The position numbers and the translations under genes were made by a program. DNA of 64,000 bases from Streptomyces sp. Edi2 (GTDB taxonomy: Bacteria; Actinomycetota; Actinomycetes; Streptomycetales; Streptomycetaceae). The DNA lies in assembly GCF_040253635.1 (NCBI RefSeq), contig NZ_JBEJGX010000003.1, positions 8,891,501-8,955,500 of the forward strand, written 5' to 3'. A model generated the notes under the pieces. The model was not told where the DNA came from. It searched no databases and saw only the letters and a list, made by a program, of their open reading frames with translations. Shown piece by piece: positions 58,110-64,000 of the stretch. Position 1 is the stretch's first letter. Each line of letters begins with the position of its first letter.

Positions 58110-59003
58110 ATGAAGAAAGTGAGCTTCGCCGAGTTCGGCGGTCCGGACGTTCTGCAACTCATAGATGCCGAGGAGCCCCACGCGGGCCCCGGTCGGGTAC
58201 GCATCGCCGTGCGGGCGGCGGGCGTGAACCCCTTCGACTGGAGGGTCCGTGAGGGCCAGATGCTGGCGGCCCACCCGGTCGAGTTGCCCGCCGGAGTCGG
58301 GCAGGACGCCGCCGGGGTGGTGGACGAGGTCGGCGAGGGTGTCGAAGGGGTCGAGGTCGGCGACCACGTCTTCGGCGAAGGCTCGAGCGCCTATGCCGAG
58401 TTCGCCGTGCTGTCGGCCTGGGCCCGTATGCCCGAGGGGCTGACATTCGAAGAGGCGGCCGGGTACCCCTCCGTGGTGGAAACCGCGCTGCGCATCATCC
58501 GCCAGGTCGATGTGGAGCCCGGGCAGACGCTGCTGGTCAGCGGTGCGTCCGGGGGAGTCGGATCGGCGGTGCTGCAGATCGCCCGCGACCGCGGCATCAC
58601 GGTGATCGGCATGGCCGGGGCCGCGAACCAGGACTACCTGCGCAGCCTGGGTGCCCTCGCCACGACGTACGGTGAGGGCTGGGTCGAGCGGGTGCGGCGG
58701 CTCGGCCCTGTCGACGGCGCTCTCGATCTGGCCGGCTCGGGCGTGATCCGCGAGCTCGTCGAGCTGACCGGGGATCCGCAGAAGGTGATCTCCATCGCCG
58801 ATCTCGCCGCGCCGGAGCTCGGCGTCCGGTTCTCCGGCGTGGCCGGGAGCATGCCGGAAGCGCTCGCCGAGGCCGTCGGCCTCATCTCGAGAGCGAAGCT
58901 CCATATCCCGGTCGAGAAGTCGTACACACTCGCCGAGGCCGCGGCGGCGCACATCGACAGCAAGGCCGGTCACACGCGCGGGCGCCGGGTCGTGGTCGTC
59001 TGA
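58110..59003 (+). CDS. NADP-dependent quinone oxidoreductase-like MDR protein
   Basis: The 297-residue protein has the medium-chain dehydrogenase fold without zinc ligands: VRIAVRAAGVNPFDWRVREG, VGQDAAGVVDEVGEGV, and the nucleotide motif GQTLLVSGASGGVGSAVLQIA. Such zeta-crystallin-type enzymes reduce quinones or enones with NADPH. It is controlled most likely by the divergent TetR protein. It starts at ATG 58110 with no ribosome site, in keeping with leaderless initiation. Confidence 0.9.
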   Translation: MKKVSFAEFGGPDVLQLIDAEEPHAGPGRVRIAVRAAGVNPFDWRVREGQMLAAHPVELPAGVGQDAAGVVDEVGEGVEGVEVGDHVFGEGSSAYAEFAVLSAWARMPEGLTFEEAAGYPSVVETALRIIRQVDVEPGQTLLVSGASGGVGSAVLQIARDRGITVIGMAGAANQDYLRSLGALATTYGEGWVERVRRLGPVDGALDLAGSGVIRELVELTGDPQKVISIADLAAPELGVRFSGVAGSMPEALAEAVGLISRAKLHIPVEKSYTLAEAAAAHIDSKAGHTRGRRVVVV

Positions 59004-59339
59004 GCCGCTTCCTGCGCAGCGGAACGCCCCGGCACGGTGGGCCCAGCCGCTCTGGCAGAAGGTGATCGTCGCGAGCAGGGTCAGGGCAGCGGCGTCGATG
59101 ACCAGTTCACCGATACGGCATGCCGGGCCTGTTGGTGTACGTAGGTACGCCGAGCTTGTAGGCAGCTTGTCGGAGGTGGTCTTGTCGAAGGTGGGCGGCG
59201 GGCGGCCTCCGGCACGGCCCTGCCGCTCGTTCGGCACCCGACGGGGGAGAGCGGGGGATGGCTCGACCAAGGCGCTGCGCCAGCCAATCAGCCGGGGCGA
59301 TGGCAATTGCTGAGGAAGTGATGAGGCAACGACGGACGT

Positions 59340-59592
59340 TGCTGGGTCGAGCCGGTGTGTCACTGACTTCGGTTTGGCAGGGTGAACATTTGCGAGTTCC
59401 CTGCGGTGCGGGATGACGAGGCCGGTGCCGGGGGTAACCGCCGTCGGCGATCGTGGTGATCGTGGTCGTCCTCCCGACGGCGGCCGGCGCGGCGGACTCG
59501 GCCCATGCCTTGGAGTCGCTGCGGTGCCAGGGACGGGGGCCGACGTCGACGACCAGGCGGGGCCCTGCGTTCGCTCGCATGCACGGGGCCAT
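59340..59592 (-). pseudogene. transposase fragment (IS5-type DDE), frameshifted
   Basis: One frame reads TITTIADGGYP and the neighbouring frame continues GTGLVIPHRREL. Together they match the DGGYxGTGLVIPHR block around the second catalytic Asp of IS5-like transposases. The frames join if one base of the GGGGG run at 59430-59434 is removed. No start, end or terminal repeats are left. The rest of 59004-59623 has no supported gene. Confidence 0.5.
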
Positions 59593-59623
59593 CCGGGCTC
59601 GGCCGGTCTGGACCGACGAACCA

Positions 59624-60157
59624 TCAGGCAGGTCGGCGCCGCTGGTAGTAGGCCCAGGCCAGGGCCAGTACGGTCGGGCCCCACAGCATCGCCGGGCTGA
59701 TGCACACCCGGGCCAGGGCCATCCACCATCCGTTGCTGAACCCCGCCTCGGGCAAGACGCCCACCCAGACGAGCGGGTAGAGGTCGAACATCGCCACCAG
59801 GGCCAGGCCGCCCAGGACCGCCGGGATCACCGCGGCGAGCGGCGCCACCCGCCGACCACCGACGAACGGCATCCAGCGCGGCACCACTTCGCCCCACCCG
59901 CTCACCAAACCGGTGGTGAGCAGAGCCAGCGCCTCGGTGAGCACACTGAGCCCGACGACATAGAACGGAAACCACCAGGGGGCTTCCGCCTCGGCCGCCG
60001 GATCGATGGTGCCCATAGGGAAGTTGACGGCGAACGGCAACCGCCACAGGCAATGCGGCAGCACTATGAAGGGGAGAGCCTTGGCGAGCCGGAGGGCCCA
60101 GACGGGGACGGGATGCTCGGTGTCGCCGAGCGGAAGAGCGAGACGTGTGATCGGCAT
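59624..60157 (-). CDS. integral membrane protein
   Basis: The 177-residue protein has four hydrophobic segments: AKALPFIVLPHCLWRLPFAV, WWFPFYVVGLSVLTEALALL, VAPLAAVIPAVLGGLALVAM and ISPAMLWGPTVLALAWAYY. The HCLWRLPF segment after the first helix is reminiscent of small streptomycete membrane proteins of unknown role. ATG 60157 starts it. It lies next to the transposase remnant but keeps normal codon use and an intact frame. Confidence 0.75.
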   Translation of the reverse strand: MPITRLALPLGDTEHPVPVWALRLAKALPFIVLPHCLWRLPFAVNFPMGTIDPAAEAEAPWWFPFYVVGLSVLTEALALLTTGLVSGWGEVVPRWMPFVGGRRVAPLAAVIPAVLGGLALVAMFDLYPLVWVGVLPEAGFSNGWWMALARVCISPAMLWGPTVLALAWAYYQRRRPA

Positions 60158-60678
60158 GACCCCTACCGTCGGCGAACCTCAACGACACCGCGTCGGCCAC
60201 CCGCACGATCAGGATCCCCCACGAGAGCTACCCCTCGATCGTCCTGGCGGCTGACCGTCGGCAGGACCCGGGCGACCAACTCGGAGGTCGGTCCACAGAG
60301 TAGGGCAAACGGCCAGGTCAGAGGCTTGTCTCCGGCAGCGGTTCGCCGGGGGTATGACAAATGGGTGGCACTATGTCGTCGAGGAGGTCCGCGGGAATGC
60401 CGTCTGCACCCACCCCAGTTCCACCGAGGCCTTCAACGACGTCATCACGCCCCGTTGTCCGCACCGAACCGACGAACCGCAGACGGCCGACGGCAGACAC
60501 CCACACCCGTTGGCACTCACGACTCTTTGACACCCACACCCGTCGACGCCCACCCCCATCGACCCCGCACTCACTCCCATGGCCCGCCTCAGCGACCCGA
60601 TCGGAGTACATGACCTCGCCTGCCACCGCGGATGCATGAACGCTGGGTGCCATAGCTCTCATGGGAAGCGAGAAGGAC
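60158..60678. other. gene-free region upstream of the esterase
   Basis: No gene is supported in 520 bp. The part 60498-60570 has imperfect repeats of GACACCCACACCCGT. A promoter for the esterase should be near 60600-60660. Confidence 0.4.
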
Positions 60679-61665
60679 ATGTCGGCATTTCCGGTCACCC
60701 GCTCACGGCGGCGAATACGTATCGCACCTGTCTTGGCGGCCGGGTGCGCGATGGTCGTGTGCGCGGCGGTGGCGGCCCCTGCTGCCGCGGACGGTGGCGC
60801 GGCACCGGCCAAACCCACCATCGTGCTGGTGCACGGGGCATTCGCGGACGCCTCCAGCTGGAACGGGGTCGCCGAACGGCTCGAACGCCGCGGCTACACC
60901 GTCATCGCCCCCGCCAACCCGCTGCGCGGGCTGTACAGCGACTCCACCTACATCGCCTCCGTGCTGGACAGCATCAAGGGCCCGATCGTGCTGGCGGGCC
61001 ACTCCTACGGCGGCGCCGTGATCAGCACGGCCGCCGCGGGCAACCCCAAGGTGAAGTCGCTGGTGTACGTGTCGGCGCTGATGCCGGACGTGGGCGAGAG
61101 CGGCATGTCCCTGGGCGCCAGGTTCCCCAGCGAACTCGGCACCGCCACCAGGTCCGTTCCGTACCGGGCCGGCGGCGGCGTCAGCGGGACCGACCTGTAC
61201 GTCAAGCGCGACAAGGTGTACCCGGTCTTCGCCGCCTGCCTGCCGGAGAGCCAGGCGAACCTGCTGGGGGTCACCCAGCGGCCCGCTGCCACCACCGCGT
61301 TCTCGGAGAAGGCCAGGGGCGCGGCCTGGAAGACCATCCCCTCCTGGGCCCTCGTCGGCCGCCAGGACAGGACCATCAACCCGGACCAGGAACGCTTCGA
61401 GGCCAGGCGCGCGCACTCCCACACCGTAGAGATCGACTCCTGCCATGTGTCCCTGATCGCGCGCCCCGAAGCGGTCTCCGACCTCGTCCTCCAAGCCGCC
61501 ACGGCTGCCACGGCTGCCGGATCCGCCGGGGGCGCGCTGGCCGCCACCGGGCCTACCCGCGACGCCCGGGCCGAGACCGTACTCGCCGGCCTCGCCGCTG
61601 CCTCGTTGACCGCGGGGGCGGGGGCCGTCCTCCTGGGCCGTCGCCTGAGACGCCGCGCGCGCTGA
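60679..61665 (+). CDS. secreted alpha/beta hydrolase with LAxTG sortase anchor
   Basis: The 328-residue protein has a signal peptide (APVLAAGCAMVVCAAVAAPA), the oxyanion motif VLVHGAFADASSW, nucleophile GHSYGGAV, Asp in VGRQDRT and His in DSCHVSLI, so a complete esterase triad. After an Ala-rich spacer the C-terminus reads LAATGPTRDARAE, a hydrophobic helix and GRRLRRRAR: an LAxTG sorting signal of the type cut by class E sortases. It should be covalently joined to peptidoglycan. ATG 60679 follows GAGAAGGA. Confidence 0.85.
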   Translation: MSAFPVTRSRRRIRIAPVLAAGCAMVVCAAVAAPAAADGGAAPAKPTIVLVHGAFADASSWNGVAERLERRGYTVIAPANPLRGLYSDSTYIASVLDSIKGPIVLAGHSYGGAVISTAAAGNPKVKSLVYVSALMPDVGESGMSLGARFPSELGTATRSVPYRAGGGVSGTDLYVKRDKVYPVFAACLPESQANLLGVTQRPAATTAFSEKARGAAWKTIPSWALVGRQDRTINPDQERFEARRAHSHTVEIDSCHVSLIARPEAVSDLVLQAATAATAAGSAGGALAATGPTRDARAETVLAGLAAASLTAGAGAVLLGRRLRRRAR

Positions 61666-61719
61666 CGGCGCGGTACGGCGTTCCTTCCAGTGCGCCGCCG
61701 CCCCCCCGCAGTGCCGCCT

Positions 61720-61732
61720 CCCCCCCCCCCCC
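61720..61732. repeat. run of thirteen cytosines
   Basis: An unbroken C13 tract lies between the esterase and the deleted hydrolase. Such runs are unstable and also error-prone in sequencing. Confidence 0.9.
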
Positions 61733-61816
61733 GCGCCGCCGCCCGCAGCGTCGCCGCCCCGCAGCCCCGCCGCCCCGCAGTGGTTCGTCACCACGTCACT
61801 TCGGAAGGCGGTCCCC

Positions 61817-62451
61817 ATGCCCCACGAACCTGCGGACGAGCAGGCCGGGGAGAGCGCCGGCGCCAGGACGCCCCGGCGCCGTGCGCTCCGCGCGGCCGGT
61901 GCGGGTGCGCTGGGCCTCGGCCTCGGAGGCCTCACCCTGACCGCCCTCGCGACGCCGGGCGGCGGACCTCCTGACCCCCGGGCCACCCCCGGCCGGCGGC
62001 CCCTGCCCACCCCGGAAGGCCCCACCCCGGAAGGCCCCACCCCGGAAGGCCCCACCCCGGAAGGCCCCTCCTCGGAAGGCCCCGGCTCGGTCCGGCGGGC
62101 ACCGCACCTGCCGCCGGGGTTCACCAAGACGTTCACCGCGACGCCCTCCGCGGCAGCTTCGCGTGGTACCGCGCGCTCGACGCCACCACCGCGCAGAACG
62201 AGCGGCGCAAGACCCGCCGGCTGACCCTGCCCGTCCTGGTGATCGGCGGAGCAGAGGGCACCGGTGAGGGCGTCGGGAACACCATCAAGCTCGTCGCGGA
62301 CCAGGTGCAGAGCCTGGTCGTTCCCGGCTCCGGCCACTGGGTCGCCGAAGAGGCGCCCGAGGCGATGCTGGCGGCACTGACACGTTTCCTGGCCCCGTAC
62401 CGCGACCAAGGACGAGGCGTACGGCCCCGCGCCGGCACCACGGGGAGGTGA
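61817..62451 (+). pseudogene. Tat-signal alpha/beta hydrolase, internally deleted
   Basis: ATG 61817 (GGAAGG upstream) opens a twin-arginine signal (RTPRRRALRAAGAGALGLG), a PTPEG repeat linker and a typical epoxide-hydrolase-like entry HLPPGFTKTFTAT. The frame then ends at 62224. Another frame across 62140-62451 encodes the last 100 residues of such an enzyme: GSFAWYRALDATTAQ, LPVLVIGGAEGTGEGVGNT and VPGSGHWVAEEAPEAML with the catalytic His. The roughly 180 residues with nucleophile and lid are missing, so the gene lost its centre and its frame. Confidence 0.75.
62006..62080 (+). repeat. 15-bp tandem repeat coding PTPEG
   Basis: CCCACCCCGGAAGGC repeats at 62006, 62021, 62036, 62051 and, diverged, 62066. 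It lies in the linker of the deleted hydrolase. Confidence 0.88.
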
Positions 62452-62488
62452 TTGCCGCCGGGCCGTCACGAGCGCCGAGAGGAAAGAC

Positions 62489-63327
62489 ATGACCACCTCG
62501 TACAAAACCCTCAGCGCCAGCCTCAACGGCAATGTCCTTTCCGCCACCTTCCACGCGCCGCCGATCAACCTCATCGGTCCCGAGGCCGTGCGCGATCTGG
62601 TCGGGCTCCTGGAGGAGTTGTCCCAGCCGGCGCTGCCCGCGTGGTGGTCTTCGACAGCGCGGATCCCGAATTCTTCTTCCCCCACGTCGACTTGACCAAG
62701 GTCTCCGAATACACCGCTGAAGCCGCGAAGGCCGGTGGGCCGGGCGATGCCTCCGTGGGGATGCTGTTCCGCAAGCTGAGTCTGATCCCGGCCGTCACGA
62801 TCGCCAAGCTGCGCGGCCGGGCACGGGGAGCGGGCAGCGAGTTCCTGCTCGCCTGCGATATGCGCTTCGCCTCCCGGGAGAACGCCCTCGTGGGCCAGCC
62901 CGAAGTCGGCATCGGCACCCCGCCCGGTGCGGGCGCGATCCAGCACCTGACCCGTCTGCTCGGCCGGGGCCGAGCGCTCGAAGCCGTACTGACGTCGGCC
63001 GACTTCGATGCCGAACTCGCCGAACGCTACGGGTGGATCAACCGCGCGCTGCCCGACGCCGAGCTGGACGAGTTCGTGGCCACCATGGCCCGGCGCATGG
63101 GGAACTACCCCCGCGAGGCGCTGATCGCGGCCAAGTCGGCCATCAACGCCGTCAGTCTGCCGGCTCCGGCCGAGGTACGCGCGGATGCCGCGCTGTTCCA
63201 GCAGCTTGTGAGGGGCGAGGCAGCGCAGCAACGCACCGCGGCGTTGTTCCAGCAGGGCTTCCAGACCCGTAGCCGTACCGAGCTCGAACTCGGAGACGTA
63301 CTCGGCGACTTGAGGGCCGTCGACTGA
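62489..63327 (+). pseudogene. enoyl-CoA hydratase/isomerase, single frameshift
   Basis: ATG 62489, after GAGAGGAAAG, starts TTSYKTLSASLNGNVLSATF and APPINLIGPEAVRDLVGLL. Near 62640 the frame must shift to continue RVVVFDSADPEFFFPHVDL, then KLRGRARGAGSEFLLACDMRF with the oxyanion-hole Gly and GWINRALPDAELDEF. One missing base at about 62638-62641 explains it. The crotonase fold is otherwise complete (about 279 residues), so the gene is freshly broken or mis-sequenced. Neighbouring hydrolase 61817-62451 is also defective. Confidence 0.8.
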
Positions 63328-63891
63328 TGTACCCGAAGGCGGTCGCCATCGGGTACGGGCATCGCCCTCGCGACCGTGGTGATCCGTTCAGAGCGGCGTG
63401 GCAGAGGGCTGCGGGGCAGGCATTTCCCTCCGCCGGAGTCACGCCTGGTGTCGTGTGTGCGCTGAGCGTCATGCGGAGGAGTGTGGGAGAAGTGCGGAGG
63501 AGCGCGTCGTCGAGCGGAGGTGAAGGGGTGCGGACCGGCGTTCGGCCGTGAGGGGCAGCGGTGGTCGCGTACGCGCTCTGCAGCGTGCTGCCCGATGGGC
63601 TGCCCTCATGCCTCTGTCTCCCCATCCGACCTGATCCGACCTGATCTGACCTGCGGCGATACGGCTGTGCTCGTTCGAGATGCCCACCTGCCGATCGCCA
63701 ACTAGCGTGAAGGGGTGAGAGTCGCAACCGGGACACGCCCCGGGCGGCAATGCTCCCGAGGGGTGGGAACACTTCAGCCGCGAGACGTGCTCCCGCGTCA
63801 AGCAGTGACCCTTGCGACCGCACCGCATACGGCGTATGCGTTGCGGCCCATCCACTGTCGACTGTCGATGGTGGAAGGAAAGGTGAGAATC
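63328..63891. other. gene-free region before the last gene
   Basis: No gene is supported. GATCCGACCT-type decamers repeat three times at 63626-63655. The region 63830-63890 leads into a strong ribosome site (GGAAGGAAAGGTG) for the last gene. Confidence 0.4.
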
Positions 63892-64000
63892 ATGCGAGCA
63901 CCACATATCAAGCGTTCCCTCGCTGCGGCAGCTGCCGGTCTGATGCTGGCAGGTGGCGCCGCGCTCGGCGCGGCGGGCACGGCTACGGCCGCCCCTGCCC
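63892..64000 (+). CDS. secreted protein, N-terminus only
   Basis: ATG 63892 follows GGAAGGAAAGGTG and opens a Sec signal peptide: MRAPHIKRSLAAAAAG, a hydrophobic LMLAGGAALGAAG core and an expected cleavage site in TATAAPA. Only 36 residues are inside the window, all of them signal, so the mature protein and its function cannot be told. Confidence 0.75.
   Translation, partial: MRAPHIKRSLAAAAAGLMLAGGAALGAAGTATAAPA

Overview
The window is about 72% GC with strong third-position GC bias, many GTG starts, ATGA/GTGA overlaps, a WhiB-like regulator, a DinB protein of the mycothiol-associated type, rare TTA codons and many one- and two-component regulators. This points to a Streptomyces (or very close actinomycete) chromosome, probably accessory or arm-proximal. 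No tRNA, rRNA, CRISPR array or intact mobile element is visible; the only transposase trace is a decayed fragment near 59.4 kb.

Layout. 0-2.1 kb: the tail of an anti-sigma factor, then a graspetide RiPP pair (Thr/Asp-tailed precursor plus ATP-grasp ligase). 2.3-9.0 kb: membrane protein, acyl-CoA-dehydrogenase-like enzyme, Rrf2 regulator and a divergent three-subunit molybdenum hydroxylase operon. 9.3-12.2 kb: response regulator/histidine kinase operon followed by a small secreted protein and lipoprotein behind a ribosome-site-masking hairpin. 12.4-21.6 kb: FMN reductase, Wbl protein, ornithine cyclodeaminase-like enzyme, LysR/PhzF divergent pair, acetyltransferase, tyrosine phosphatase, a monooxygenase under a near-perfect SoxR-type promoter, and small unknowns.

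21.7-31.2 kb: DD-carboxypeptidase, a barstar-family gene split by an in-frame stop, a secreted S33-type protease whose signal peptide and catalytic domain are out of frame across a pentanucleotide repeat, a Tat metallophosphoesterase, SMI1/KNR4 and DinB proteins, and a ribbon-helix-helix/VOC operon preceded by four CTAG cores spaced exactly 8 bp. 31.5-39.2 kb: DHA2 exporter with a TTA codon, MarR regulator, aromatic hydroxylase operon ending in a heptamer array, and a GH5 glycanase with TTA as codon 5.

39.3-49.2 kb (minus strand): a translationally coupled redox-signalling set (response regulator fused to a CxxC-less thioredoxin-reductase fold, cyclic-nucleotide-domain histidine kinase, UBP-type zinc finger), then a Pls/PosA-family NRPS with an M1 peptidase. 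49.5-57.3 kb: aromatic-degradation operon (lipocalin-like protein, fumarylacetoacetase-family hydrolase, extradiol-type dioxygenase, flavin hydroxylase, PucR regulator) and a divergent exporter. 57.4-64 kb: TetR/quinone-oxidoreductase pair, then a degraded stretch: transposase remnant, LAxTG-anchored esterase, internally deleted hydrolase and frameshifted enoyl-CoA hydratase, ending in the first codons of a secreted protein.

Several genes carry single disruptions (24.2, 25.5, 59.4, 62.2 and 62.6 kb). Sequencing error cannot be excluded from the sequence alone, but two disruptions lie in repeats or homopolymers and one is a true internal deletion.
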